Origin: Salinarimonas sp051117315
GTDB lineage: Bacteria > Pseudomonadota > Alphaproteobacteria > Rhizobiales > Beijerinckiaceae
DNA: 24,541 bases
Direction: 5' to 3'
Assembly: GCA_051117315.1 (NCBI GenBank)
Contig: JBNPEA010000074.1
Span: 1 to 24,541, forward strand
Shown here: positions 7,791 to 16,256 of the stretch, piece after piece
Layout: the number at the start of each line of letters is the position of its first letter
How positions within the stretch are numbered: the first letter of the stretch is position 1
Notes under the pieces: model-generated
What the model saw: only the letters and a program-made list of their open reading frames with translations
Database searches by the model: none
What the model was told of the DNA's origin: nothing
Translations under genes and position numbers: made by a program

Positions 7791-8717
7791 TCACTCCCGC
7801 GGCGTTTCGGGCCTCGGCGGCAGCGACAGGAGATAGGCGGCGATCGCCTCGCGGTCCTCGCCGGAGAGCCGCGACGTGTTGTCGACGACCTTCGCCATCG
7901 GGCCGCCGATCACGTCGAACTCCGGGGTGAACCCGCTCGTCAGCAGCTCGACGATCTCGGAGCGCGACCAGCCGCCGATGCCGGTCTCGTGCGGGGTGAT
8001 GTTGGGGATGAAGCCGCGCCCCTCCGGGTTCGGGCCGCCGGCGAAGCGCGCCTCCTCACGGATCGCCCCGAAGAGGTCGCGCGGCGAGTGGCACTCGGCG
8101 CAATGGCCCGGGCCCTCGACGAGATAGGTGCCGCGCGCGAGCAGCGGGTCCATGCCCTCGGGCGCCGCGAAGGGCTCGCCGTCGAGGAAGGCGAGCTTCC
8201 ACAGGCCGAGCCCGCGGCGGATCGCGTAGGGGAAGCGCAGGTCGTGCCCTGGAACCGTGCCCTCCACCGGCTCCAGCGTCATCAGGAAGCCGTGCAGGTC
8301 GCGCAGGTCCGCGGCCGTCATGCGCGTGTAGGACGTATAGGGGAAGGAGGGATAGTAGTGCTCCCCCTCCGGCGAGACGCCGCCGCGCATGGCGCGCACG
8401 AATTGCGCCGTCGTCCAGCCGAAGATGCCGTCTTCCGAGGGCGACAGGTTGGGGACGTTGAAGGTGCCGTAGTCGGTCTCCAGCGCCAGCCCACCGCCCA
8501 GATGCAGCGGATCGTCCCGCTCCGGCGTCGCGTGGCACGAGGCGCAGCCGCCGGCCCAGAACAGCGTCTCGCCGTTGGCGAGGTCGGTCTCGCCGCGCGG
8601 GACGCGCTCGAGCCCCGCCGATCCCAGGTCGGGATCGGTGAGGAGGAAGAAGCCGAAGACCGCCAGCACGAGGAGCGTGACCGCGATCACCGCCGCCTTC
8701 TGCAGCGCATCGACCAT
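7791..8717 (-). CDS. Membrane-anchored diheme cytochrome c
   Basis: 308 residues from the ATG at 8717. One N-terminal transmembrane helix (about 9-27) anchors it with the heme part in the periplasm. Two c-type heme sites are visible: CASCH (C58, C61, H62) and CAECH (C206, C209, H210). Between and after them are the conserved pieces VPNLSPSEDGIFGWT, YYPSFPYTSYTRM and FIPNITPHETGIGGWS that mark the family related to the cytochrome subunits of sugar/alcohol dehydrogenases. Those subunits usually have three hemes; here only two. It probably passes electrons between periplasmic carriers. It follows the cytochrome c' gene after 20 bases, so the two form an operon and may be redox partners. Confidence 0.85.
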   Translation of the reverse strand: MVDALQKAAVIAVTLLVLAVFGFFLLTDPDLGSAGLERVPRGETDLANGETLFWAGGCASCHATPERDDPLHLGGGLALETDYGTFNVPNLSPSEDGIFGWTTAQFVRAMRGGVSPEGEHYYPSFPYTSYTRMTAADLRDLHGFLMTLEPVEGTVPGHDLRFPYAIRRGLGLWKLAFLDGEPFAAPEGMDPLLARGTYLVEGPGHCAECHSPRDLFGAIREEARFAGGPNPEGRGFIPNITPHETGIGGWSRSEIVELLTSGFTPEFDVIGGPMAKVVDNTSRLSGEDREAIAAYLLSLPPRPETPRE

Positions 8718-8737
8718 GCCGGACGGGCCGCGATCGC

Positions 8738-9214
8738 TCAATTGTCGATCCGGAACTGCTCGTGGCAGGTCCGGCACGACTGCGTGGCGGTGCCCAGCGA
8801 CGCCTGGAAGGTGGCGGCGTCCGCCGTCGCCTCGAGCCCGGCCTCGGCGCGCTCGCCGAACTCCTCGAACAGCGCGGTGAACTCCGCCTTGCTCTCCCAG
8901 ATCGCGGGGGCGGCCTCGGTGTCGCCGCCGGTCTCGGTGCCCTCGGGGAAGAGCAACGGCATGCGCCCGGCGGCGTCCCTGTAGACGACGAAGGTCTCGC
9001 GGGCGGTGTCGAGGTCGAACGGCGCCTCGCCCCGGACCATCTGCACGCCGGCGCGGGTGGCGTTGCCGACGCCCTTCATGACCTCCTGGCGCGCGGCGAT
9101 CGGGTCGTCCTGCGCCAGCGCCGCGGGAACGAGGGCGGGGGCGAACGCGAGAGGTGCGGCGAGGACGGCGGCGAGGCCCATCGCGGCGACGAGGCGGGTT
9201 GTGCGGAACGTCAC
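8738..9214 (-). CDS. Cytochrome c' (class II c-type cytochrome)
   Basis: 158 residues. A Sec signal peptide covers about 1-35 (cleavage after AALAQ is likely). The mature part is a short four-helix bundle, with the heme site at the C-terminus as in class II cytochromes: C147, C150, H151 in CRTCHEQFR. M46 in QEVMKGVG, near the start of the mature protein, could be a sixth ligand as in cytochrome c-556; otherwise the heme is five-coordinate and can bind NO or CO, as known for cytochrome c'. It is the first gene of a two-gene unit with the diheme cytochrome (20-base gap). The role could be periplasmic electron transfer or NO buffering; the sequence alone does not decide. Confidence 0.88.
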   Translation of the reverse strand: MTFRTTRLVAAMGLAAVLAAPLAFAPALVPAALAQDDPIAARQEVMKGVGNATRAGVQMVRGEAPFDLDTARETFVVYRDAAGRMPLLFPEGTETGGDTEAAPAIWESKAEFTALFEEFGERAEAGLEATADAATFQASLGTATQSCRTCHEQFRIDN

Positions 9215-9319
9215 GGAGGTCCCCCTTCGGCTTGGCGTCCGGATCGGAACGGCTCCAGGGAGGATAGCGCGGCTTTACGCCGCGGACAGCCCCGCGATGC
9301 GCCGGATCGCCGTCGCGCC

Positions 9320-9351
9320 CGCGCGGATCACGCAAGCGTGATCGCCGCGCG
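9320..9351 (-). terminator. Strong hairpin just beyond the stop of the UDP-glucuronate decarboxylase-like gene
   Basis: Inner arms GATCACGC and GCGTGATC are perfect around an AA centre (9326-9343), extended by CGCGCG/CGCGCG with a 2-base bulge. It begins 3 bases after the stop codon at 9355. No U-run follows on the minus strand, so it may be a weak or factor-assisted terminator that ends the glycan cluster before the cytochrome c' gene. Confidence 0.5.
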
Positions 9352-9354
9352 TCC

Positions 9355-10398
9355 TCACGCGGCCCCGTGCGCCGCCGCCGCGAGCGCCGGTGCGCGGTGC
9401 TCCTCCCGGCACGGTGCGGCGAGGCCGGCGAACCAGTCCACCGTCGGCGGCAGGCCGGCCGAGAGCGGCGTCGTCGGCCGCCAGCCGAGATGGGCCTCGG
9501 CGCGCGAGACGTCCGGGCGCCGGCGCTGCGGATCGTCCGTCGGCAGGGGCTCGTGGACGAGGCGCGAGGAGGTCTCGACGAGGTCGAGCACCATCTCGGC
9601 GAGCTCGAGGATCGTGAACTCGCCCGGATTGCCGAGGTTGATCGGCCCCTCCGGCGCGGGATCGACGCGCATCAGCCGCACCAGGCCCTCGATCATGTCG
9701 TCGACGTAGCAGAACGACCGGGTCTGCTCGCCCGTGCCGTAGATCGTCAGCGGCCGGTCGGACAGGGCCTGACAGATCAGGTTGGAGACGATGCGGCCGT
9801 CGTCGGGGCGCATGCGCGGGCCGTAGGTGTTGAAGATCCGCGCCACCCGCACGTCGACCGGCGCGCCGGCGGCCTTGCCGCGGCGATAGTCGAAGCACAG
9901 CGTCTCGCCGGCGCGCTTGCCCTCGTCGTAGCAGGCCCGTGGGCCGATCGGGTTGACGTGGCCCCAGTAATCCTCGCGCTGCGGGTGCTCGCGCGGGTCG
10001 CCGTAGACCTCGCTGGTCGAGGCCTGGACGAAGCGGGCGCCGTTGCGGGCGCAATGATCGAGCAGATGGCGCGTACCGACGACGCTCGTCATCATCGTGT
10101 GGACCGGGTCGGCCTGGTAGCGCGGCGGCGAGGCGGCGCAGGCGAGGTTGAAGACGGCCCCGACGTCGAGGCTGCGTGGGATCGGGTCGCAGACGTCCTG
10201 CTCGACGAGCGAGAAGCGCGCCTCGCGGGAGAGCGCAGCGAGGTTCTGCGTCGTCCCGGTCTGCATGTTGTCGAGGCAGATCACCCGCTCGCCGTCGGCG
10301 ATCAGTCGCTCGCAGAGGTTCGAGCCGAGAAAGCCGGCGCCGCCGGCGACGAGGACGCCACGTGAGTGCTGCTTGTTGCGCGTGCGGAAAGTATTCAT
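9355..10398 (-). CDS. UDP-glucuronate decarboxylase-like SDR (UDP-xylose synthase family)
   Basis: 347 residues, an extended short-chain dehydrogenase. The NAD site GGAGFLG is at about 19-25, the catalytic Thr/Ser is in QASTSEVYGD (about 126-134), and the YxxxK pair is Y157/K161 in CYDEGKR. The YDEGKR motif, RIFNTYGPRMRPDDGR and FCYVDDMIEG are the usual marks of UDP-glucuronate decarboxylases, which convert UDP-glucuronate to UDP-xylose. The ATG is preceded by a good AAGGTGAT. It lies 96 bases after the CgeB gene at 10495 on the same strand; it may be co-transcribed with the glycan operon or have its own promoter. It would supply a pentose donor for one of the transferases (inference). A related UDP-sugar epimerase is the alternative. 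Confidence 0.8.
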   Translation of the reverse strand: MNTFRTRNKQHSRGVLVAGGAGFLGSNLCERLIADGERVICLDNMQTGTTQNLAALSREARFSLVEQDVCDPIPRSLDVGAVFNLACAASPPRYQADPVHTMMTSVVGTRHLLDHCARNGARFVQASTSEVYGDPREHPQREDYWGHVNPIGPRACYDEGKRAGETLCFDYRRGKAAGAPVDVRVARIFNTYGPRMRPDDGRIVSNLICQALSDRPLTIYGTGEQTRSFCYVDDMIEGLVRLMRVDPAPEGPINLGNPGEFTILELAEMVLDLVETSSRLVHEPLPTDDPQRRRPDVSRAEAHLGWRPTTPLSAGLPPTVDWFAGLAAPCREEHRAPALAAAAHGAA

Positions 10399-10494
10399 AC
10401 AGGATCACCTTTCCGTATGCCGCCGAACCCGTGCGGGACTGGATGGATACCTGCGCCCCAACGCGTCAGGCCGGAGAGAAGATGCATACCCGTC

Positions 10495-11604
10495 TCACGC
10501 TCCGGCGACTTTCTTCCGCGGCACGGCGGCGCGGTCGGATCGGGCCTCGACGATGCCGGCGACGAGCTCGCGGGCGCGGGCGATGCCGGTGTGGTCGGCC
10601 AGCACCCGGGCGCGGGCCGTCGCCGCGATCATGTCGCGCCGCATGGCGGGAAGCTCGGTGAGGATGCGCACCACGTCGTCGGCGCCGCGGGCGACGAGCA
10701 TGGCCTCGCCGTCGGGCAGGAGCGCGTCGAGCCCCTCCCAGGTGTCGCCGACGATCGCCGTGGCGCAGGCGCCCGCCTCGAACAGCCGCACGCTCGGTGA
10801 CCAGCCCGCGGCGATCATGTCCGCGCGGGTGACGTTGAGCGTGAAGCGCTGGCGCGCGTAGAAGGACGGGTGCTCGGCCGGCGGCAGGTGCGGAATACGC
10901 TCGACATTGGCCGGCCAGGCGATGTCCTCGGGATATTGCGGGCCGGCGACGACGAAGCGTTTCTCCGGAAGGCGCCGCGCCGGCTCGATCAGCAGGGCGT
11001 CGAGGGTCGGCTGGCGGTCGGGCGAGTAGGTGCCGAGATAGCCGAGGTCCCACTCGGTGGGCTCGCCCGTCGGCCGGTAGCGCTCGGGCTCGACGGAGCA
11101 GTACAGCGCTCGCGCCGCCCGCGCGCCGTGCTCGCGCTCGAGCCGCGACAGTGTCGGGCCGCCGGTGAAGGAAAAGTAGATGTCGAAGAGCGGGATCTGG
11201 CGCGACTCCAGCGACGGCGTCTCGCCGCGGGCGAGCTGCGCCAGCGTCACCGGCGTGTCGATGTCGTAGAAGGCGACGACGCCGCGGGCGGTCTCCAGCA
11301 CGCGGTCGATCACCGCCGGACCGTCAGGCACGTAGGAGCCGACGATCACGGCGTCGGCGTCTCGGATCGCCGGGGCGTGCGCGTCGAGCGCCGCGAGGTC
11401 CGGGTAGAGGTGGAGCGTGCAGAAATCCGGGTCCGGCAGGTCGCGGCTCGAGGCGTACCACGGCACGTCGCGCTCGAGGAAGGTGATGCGGTGCCCCAGC
11501 TCCGCCGCCCCGCGCAGAAGCGCGCGATAGGTCGTGGCGTGGCCGTTCCCCCACGAGGAGGACAGCGACAGGCCGAGGACCACGATTTCGAGAGGCTTCG
11601 TCAT
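10495..11604 (-). CDS. CgeB-like glycosyltransferase 1 of 3
   Basis: 369 residues from the ATG at 11604, which overlaps the preceding stop by 4 bases. The N-terminal domain opens with IVVLGLSLSSSWGNGHATTYRALLRG, followed by ELGHRITFLERD; the C-terminal domain has WDLGYLGTYSPDRQP and the nucleotide-sugar binding part SPSVRLFEAGACATAIVGDTW. This two-domain GT-B pattern is that of the CgeB family (Glyco_trans_1_2 / DUF3880), named after a Bacillus spore-coat protein. It probably adds one sugar to a cytoplasmic acceptor. It is the last gene of a tightly coupled seven-gene operon. Donor and acceptor cannot be read from sequence. Confidence 0.82.
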   Translation of the reverse strand: MTKPLEIVVLGLSLSSSWGNGHATTYRALLRGAAELGHRITFLERDVPWYASSRDLPDPDFCTLHLYPDLAALDAHAPAIRDADAVIVGSYVPDGPAVIDRVLETARGVVAFYDIDTPVTLAQLARGETPSLESRQIPLFDIYFSFTGGPTLSRLEREHGARAARALYCSVEPERYRPTGEPTEWDLGYLGTYSPDRQPTLDALLIEPARRLPEKRFVVAGPQYPEDIAWPANVERIPHLPPAEHPSFYARQRFTLNVTRADMIAAGWSPSVRLFEAGACATAIVGDTWEGLDALLPDGEAMLVARGADDVVRILTELPAMRRDMIAATARARVLADHTGIARARELVAGIVEARSDRAAVPRKKVAGA

Positions 11605-12698
11605 GCCGCCTCTCCCTCGCGCCGCTTGCCGCGCGACAGCCGCCGCAGGATGGCGTCGGCCTCCGCCGCGCGGCGGGCGTAGGTGTGGTCGGTGCGGGCG
11701 CGCTCCAGGGCGCAGCGGCCGATGCGCGCCGCAGCCTCCGGCTCGAGCCAGCCCATGATCTCGGCGACGTCGCGGCCGTCGCGGGCCACCAGGATCTCCT
11801 CGCCGGGCGCGAAGAACTCGGCGACGCCCTCCCAATGGTCGGTGATCAGGCAGGCGCCGGCGCCGGCCGCCTCGAACACGCGGGTGGGCGGCGAGAAGCC
11901 GACATGGGCCATGCTCTCGCGGTTGACGTTGAGCACGGCCTTGGGCGTGACGTTGAAGGCGTTGTGCTCGCCCTGGCCGACATGGCCGATGGCGCGGACG
12001 TTCCCGGAGAGCTGCCAGGGCTCCCAGCCCGAGCCGCCGAGCAGGAAGGTCTTCTCCGGCGCCGCCGCCGCGGGCTCCAGGAAGAAGGTCCGCACCCGCG
12101 CCTCGCGATCGGGCATCCGGTTGCCGAGGAAGGCGAGATCGGCGGTGAATCGCGGGTCCGGCGCGACGGGGTGGTGGGTCTGCGGGTCGAGCGCGTTGTA
12201 GATCGGGTGGCAGGCGCGCGCACCGAAGGCCTCGTAGCGGGAGACGACGGGATGGCCGCCGCCGTAGGTCATCACCGCGTCGAGGCGCGGCAGCATGCGG
12301 CGCACGGCGTGGCTCTCGTCGCCTGCCATCTCGGCCAGCGTCGCCGGCGCGTCGACGTCCCAGAACAGCCGGACCGCGTCCGCGCGCGCCGCCGCCATCA
12401 CGGCCTCGAGCAGCGCGTCGTCCGCGTAGCCGACGCCGCTCGCCTTGACGACGACGTCGGCCTCCACCGCCCGCGCCGCCGCGTCCCGCACGCCGTCGAG
12501 GCTCGCCTCGTAGACGACGACGCGCGCCCACGGCGGCTCGTCCATGTCCCGGTGCTGCTGGCGGCCGAAGGCGTCGGGCTCGTAGAAGGTGATCTCGTGC
12601 CCGTGGGCGGCGAGCGCCTTGAGGAGCCCGCGGTAGTAGGTGGCGGCGCCGTTCCAGTAGGAGGACAGCAGGCTCGACGCGTAGAAGGCGATCTTCAC
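11601..12698 (-). CDS. CgeB-like glycosyltransferase 2 of 3
   Basis: 365 residues from a GTG at 12698; the GTG overlaps the stop of the preceding gene and no better start lies nearby. It begins IAFYASSLLSSYWNGAATYYRGL, has a middle DLAFLGNRMPDREARVRTFF, and the donor-site segment SPPTRVFEAAGAGACLITDHW, in the same order as its two neighbours. The segment NAFNVTPKAVLNVNRESM corresponds to a similar stretch in copy 1 (TLNVTRADMI), so copies 1 and 2 are closer to each other than to copy 3. Stop and start codons overlap on both sides (4 bases each), so expression should be coupled. The function is sugar transfer; specificity is unknown. Confidence 0.82.
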   Translation of the reverse strand: MKIAFYASSLLSSYWNGAATYYRGLLKALAAHGHEITFYEPDAFGRQQHRDMDEPPWARVVVYEASLDGVRDAAARAVEADVVVKASGVGYADDALLEAVMAAARADAVRLFWDVDAPATLAEMAGDESHAVRRMLPRLDAVMTYGGGHPVVSRYEAFGARACHPIYNALDPQTHHPVAPDPRFTADLAFLGNRMPDREARVRTFFLEPAAAAPEKTFLLGGSGWEPWQLSGNVRAIGHVGQGEHNAFNVTPKAVLNVNRESMAHVGFSPPTRVFEAAGAGACLITDHWEGVAEFFAPGEEILVARDGRDVAEIMGWLEPEAAARIGRCALERARTDHTYARRAAEADAILRRLSRGKRREGEAA

Positions 12699-13810
12699 GG
12701 TACGGTCTCCGTCTCGCGCGCCGCGACGCCGTGATCGGCGAGGATGCCGATCAGCTCGTCGACGCGGTGCGCGCAGGTGTGGCGGGCGCGGATCGTCTCG
12801 AGGCCCGACGCGGCGAGCGCCGCGGCGCGATCCGGGTCGTCGAGGACGGTGCGCAGGGCCGCGCGCATGGCCTCGCCGTCCTCGGCGACCAGGTAGTCCT
12901 CGCCCGGCCGGAACAGGCCCTCGGCGTCGTCCCAGGGCGCGCAGACGAGGGGGATGCCGCCGGCCAGCGCCTCGAAGACGCGGATCGTGGGGATGCCGGG
13001 CAGGCTCTCGACGTAGGGGCGGCGCGGCACGTGCACGGTGACGCGGTGGCGGGCGAAGGCCTCGGGCGCGTCGGCGTTGGCGATCCAGCCGCGATAGGCG
13101 ATGCCCGCATCCTCCAGCGCGGCCAGCGCCCGGGGCGGGTAGCGCACGCCGCGGGCCTCGGCGGCGAGCCCGAGATCGCGCACCGGCTCGACCAGGAACT
13201 CGCGCAGCTGCGCGTCGCGCTCGCCGTCGCCCCAGTTGCCGATCCAGATCAGGTCGCCGGTCCTCTCCACCTCGGGCATGGGCCGGAACAGGCGCGTGTC
13301 GGCGGCCTCGTGCCAGACGTGGACCTGCCGGCCCCAGCCGGCGGCCCGGTAGCGCGCGGCCAGCGTCTCTCCGAAGGCGAGCACGCCGTCGTAGTCGCGC
13401 AGCTCCAGCCCCGCGATCGCCTTCTCGGCGGAGACCGCGCGATGGTGCGTGTCGTGGAACAGCAGCGTGAAGCGCGCGCCGCCGCGCCGCAGCCAGCCGA
13501 TCTCGGCGACGACGGCGGGATCGGTCCATTCGTGCACGACGACGACGTCGGCGCCCTCCAGCGCCGCGGCGTGATCGAAGCCGGACTCGTAGAGCTGCTC
13601 GTCGAGCTCGGGGAAGTCCTCCGCGAAGCGGTCGAGCGCGCGAAAGCCCTGGTCGGCGACGAGGTTCGCCCGGCTCCAGGCGTCGAAGGGCGCGAGCGCC
13701 GTCGCCTCGTGTCCGCGCGCCACGAGCTCGCGCATCACGCCGCGCAGGAAGTGCGCGTTGCCGTGGTTCCAGTCCGAGGTCAGCGAGTGGGTGTAGAACA
13801 CGAACCGCAT
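12695..13810 (-). CDS. CgeB-like glycosyltransferase 3 of 3
   Basis: 371 residues from the ATG at 13810, which shares one base with the stop of the GT4 gene. N-terminal FVFYTHSLTSDWNHGNAHFLRGVMREL, then VVVHEWTDPAVVAEIGW, LIWIGNWGDGERDAQL and a donor-binding segment GIPTIRVFEALAGGIPLVCAPWDDAEGLF. It keeps the CgeB two-domain plan but has diverged more than the other two copies, for example in HRVTVHVPRRPYVESLPGIP. This suggests a different donor or acceptor rather than a fresh duplication. Like its neighbours it lacks a signal peptide or membrane helix, so it should act in the cytoplasm. Confidence 0.82.
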   Translation of the reverse strand: MRFVFYTHSLTSDWNHGNAHFLRGVMRELVARGHEATALAPFDAWSRANLVADQGFRALDRFAEDFPELDEQLYESGFDHAAALEGADVVVVHEWTDPAVVAEIGWLRRGGARFTLLFHDTHHRAVSAEKAIAGLELRDYDGVLAFGETLAARYRAAGWGRQVHVWHEAADTRLFRPMPEVERTGDLIWIGNWGDGERDAQLREFLVEPVRDLGLAAEARGVRYPPRALAALEDAGIAYRGWIANADAPEAFARHRVTVHVPRRPYVESLPGIPTIRVFEALAGGIPLVCAPWDDAEGLFRPGEDYLVAEDGEAMRAALRTVLDDPDRAAALAASGLETIRARHTCAHRVDELIGILADHGVAARETETVP

Positions 13811-14958
13811 CAGGCCGTCTCCGCCAGCGGGGCGGGCGCCGGCCGCATGATGTCCTCGGGCGCCTCGGCGAGAGCGGCAGCGTAGACGGTGAGCAGGCGC
13901 TCGGCCTGGACCTGCGGCGCATAGGTGCCGGCGCGCTCGCCCGCGGCCGCGACCTGGCGCGCGTGCAGGCGCGCGTCCCCGGTGATCCGGTCGATCGCCT
14001 CGGCGAAGCCCGCCGCGTCGTCGGGATCGACGAACAGGGCCGCGTCGTCCCAGATCTCCCGGAAGGTGGGGATGTCGGAGAGCACCAGTGCGCAGCCTTC
14101 CTGCGCGGCCTCGAGTACCGCCAGCCCGAAGGGCTCGTAGCGCGCCGGCGAGACGAAGACGGCGGCACGCGAGAGGGCCGCGCGGGTCTCCTCGCTCGGA
14201 AGCGGCCCGCGCGCCTCGGCATGGGAGAAGCCGACTTCGTGCCCCTGCGGCCCCCGCGTGGCGCCCACCGCGACGATCCCGGTCGTCGCCAGCGCGGCGG
14301 CGGCGTCGAGGACGGGCGCGTTCTTCGCCTCGTCCCACCAGCGGCCGACGGCGAGGGCGATCGGCGCGCCTGGGTTCGGCTCCGGCGGCAGCGGCGCGGC
14401 GAAGCTCGCGTTCGGCACCACGGCGAGGCCCGGAAGCTGGCCGTAGACTCGCTGCAGCGCGTCCGCGTGGCTGCGGCTCGGCGCCAGCACGCGGTCTGCG
14501 CGCGCGAGGCCCGCGCGCACGAGCCGGTCGTTCAGCGCGAAGGCCTCCGGCATCGGCCCCTCGCGCATGGCGTCCCACCAGGTCGCCATGCAGGAATGGG
14601 ACATGGCGATCACCGGCCGCCCGGTCGCGAGGCCCCGCGCCTGCGAGGGATAGTTCAGGTGCAGGAGGTCGACGTCGTAGAGCTCGGCGATCCCGTCGAG
14701 CACCGCGGGGATGCCGGCGAGCGCCGTCTCGTCGCCGGCGAGCCAGTCGAGCGGGTGGTCGAACCACAGGAGCGTAACCCCGTCGATGCGCCGCGCCTCC
14801 TCGCGCTGGGCCGGCCCGGGCTCCGGCCCGAAGGCGACGAGCACGGTCTCGACGCCGGCGGGGGCGAGGGCGCGGGCCATGTCGAGGGCGTGCCGCCAGA
14901 CTCCGCCGACGGCGTCGCAGGTGACGAGGATGCGCCGCGGCGCGACGGGCTCGGTCAT
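13810..14958 (-). CDS. GT4-family glycosyltransferase
   Basis: 382 residues from the ATG at 14958, overlapping the radical SAM stop by 4 bases. The N-terminus ILVTCDAVGGVWRHALDMARAL is the Gly-rich first loop of a GT-B retaining enzyme. The C-terminal domain shows the GT4 EX7E motif in YEPFGLAVLEAAQEG, followed by LVLSDIPTFREIWDDAALFVDP. Members transfer sugars from nucleotide donors with retention; acceptors are varied. The protein has no membrane segment. In the operon it lies between the radical SAM gene and the three CgeB genes. It may start or cap the oligosaccharide; order of action is not visible. Confidence 0.88.
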   Translation of the reverse strand: MTEPVAPRRILVTCDAVGGVWRHALDMARALAPAGVETVLVAFGPEPGPAQREEARRIDGVTLLWFDHPLDWLAGDETALAGIPAVLDGIAELYDVDLLHLNYPSQARGLATGRPVIAMSHSCMATWWDAMREGPMPEAFALNDRLVRAGLARADRVLAPSRSHADALQRVYGQLPGLAVVPNASFAAPLPPEPNPGAPIALAVGRWWDEAKNAPVLDAAAALATTGIVAVGATRGPQGHEVGFSHAEARGPLPSEETRAALSRAAVFVSPARYEPFGLAVLEAAQEGCALVLSDIPTFREIWDDAALFVDPDDAAGFAEAIDRITGDARLHARQVAAAGERAGTYAPQVQAERLLTVYAAALAEAPEDIMRPAPAPLAETA

Positions 14959-16256
14959 GCGCGGCCCCCGCAGCAGGCGTCCTCCAGGACCGGCAGCGGC
15001 AGGGGCCGCTCGTCCTGGATGTCGCTGAAGGTTTCGAAGGCCTCCAGGTAATGCTCGTGCGCCCGCTCCCAGGCCCGGTCGTCGGGCATGCCCCAGAGCG
15101 CGCGGTAGGAGGGCGAAGACGGGTAGGGGTAGAGCGGCACCGGATCGTTCGCCCACACGCCCCGCGCGATCAGGTGCTCGCGCCAATGCGCCACGAGCTC
15201 CGCGGAGTCGGTGGGCGTGCCGATGAGGTTCGCCTGCACGAAGGGCACGTGCGCGCGCGCCTTCACGAGCAGCGCGGCGAGCTCGGGTGTGTCCATCCGG
15301 CAGCGCTTGGCCAGCATCTCGCGCCCTTCTTCGGTGAGGCTCTCGAGCCCCGCCTCGATGGAGACGCAGCCCGCCTCGCCGAGGAGCTCCAGCAGGTCGG
15401 GCTTCCACAGATCGATGCGCGTCTGCACGCCGAAGACGACGTCGCGGTCGACGAGCGCCTCGAGCAGCGCCTTCTGCGGCAGGAAGATCTCGTCGATGAA
15501 GTAGAGGTAGCCCACGCCCTGGTCGATCAGCCCGTCGATCTCGGCGAGCACGTGCTCGAGCTTCCGGCGGCGATACTTGTCGCGGTAGTCGATCTTGGCG
15601 CAGAAGGCGCAATCGTAGGGGCAGCCGCGCGAGGCCTCGACCTCCGCGCCGAAGCCGACGAACGGGCCGTCGTCGAAGCGGTGGTGGTGGTGCGGGTGGT
15701 TCTCGAGCCATTCCCGCGGCCAGACGAGCGGCGCGTGCTCGACGAAGGGGCTCGCCGTCGTCGGCCCGCGGCTCTCCACCACGCCGTCGACGAGGCGCGC
15801 GATGCCGGCGACGGCGGACCAGTCCGCGGTCCCGGCGAGCGTCACCACCGTCTCCTCGCATTCGCCGCGGACGACGGCGTCGACGCGCAGCTTCTCCAGC
15901 GTCGGCTTTGGCGTCGCCGATCCGTGCGGCCCGACCGCCACCGTGCGCCCGCCGCGCCCGTCGAGCGCTGTGAGGAACTCCGCCGGCACGCGCAGCTCGG
16001 GGGGCGCGCAGCGCCAGAACAGGTAGGTCGGCGCTGTCGCGACCACGGTCATGCCGGGGCGGAAGTCGGCGACGAGGCCCGCGAGCGCGGCGTTGTCCTG
16101 CTTCTGCAGGAGCCCGTCGAGCATCAGCACCTCGTGGCCGGCAGCCTCCAGAATCGCCTTGGAATAGCCGAGCTCCAGCGGCAGGTGCTCGTGGCGGCAG
16201 CCGAAATAGATCGAGCCGTCGTAGCTCCAGGCCGGGTTGACGAGGGCGACCTTCAT
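14955..16256 (-). CDS. B12-binding domain radical SAM enzyme of the glycan cluster
   Basis: 433 residues. The N-terminal part (about 1-150) is a cobalamin-binding-like Rossmann domain: VALVNPAW at the start, LPLELGYSKAILEAAGHEV, VVATAPTYLFW, and VAVGPHGSATP. The radical SAM core begins at about 205 with the cluster motif CPYDCAFC (C212, C216, C219), preceded by EASRG and followed by YLYFIDEIFLP and CVSIEAGLESL. A histidine run (187-192) lies just before the core and a Cys pair lies at the C-terminus (EDACCGG). Class B enzymes of this type carry out methylations or other radical changes. I recall a named radical SAM family found in oligosaccharide cassettes beside CgeB genes, which this probably belongs to. 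The reaction is unknown. Start and stop overlap both neighbours by 4 bases. Confidence 0.86.
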   Translation of the reverse strand: MKVALVNPAWSYDGSIYFGCRHEHLPLELGYSKAILEAAGHEVLMLDGLLQKQDNAALAGLVADFRPGMTVVATAPTYLFWRCAPPELRVPAEFLTALDGRGGRTVAVGPHGSATPKPTLEKLRVDAVVRGECEETVVTLAGTADWSAVAGIARLVDGVVESRGPTTASPFVEHAPLVWPREWLENHPHHHHRFDDGPFVGFGAEVEASRGCPYDCAFCAKIDYRDKYRRRKLEHVLAEIDGLIDQGVGYLYFIDEIFLPQKALLEALVDRDVVFGVQTRIDLWKPDLLELLGEAGCVSIEAGLESLTEEGREMLAKRCRMDTPELAALLVKARAHVPFVQANLIGTPTDSAELVAHWREHLIARGVWANDPVPLYPYPSSPSYRALWGMPDDRAWERAHEHYLEAFETFSDIQDERPLPLPVLEDACCGGRA

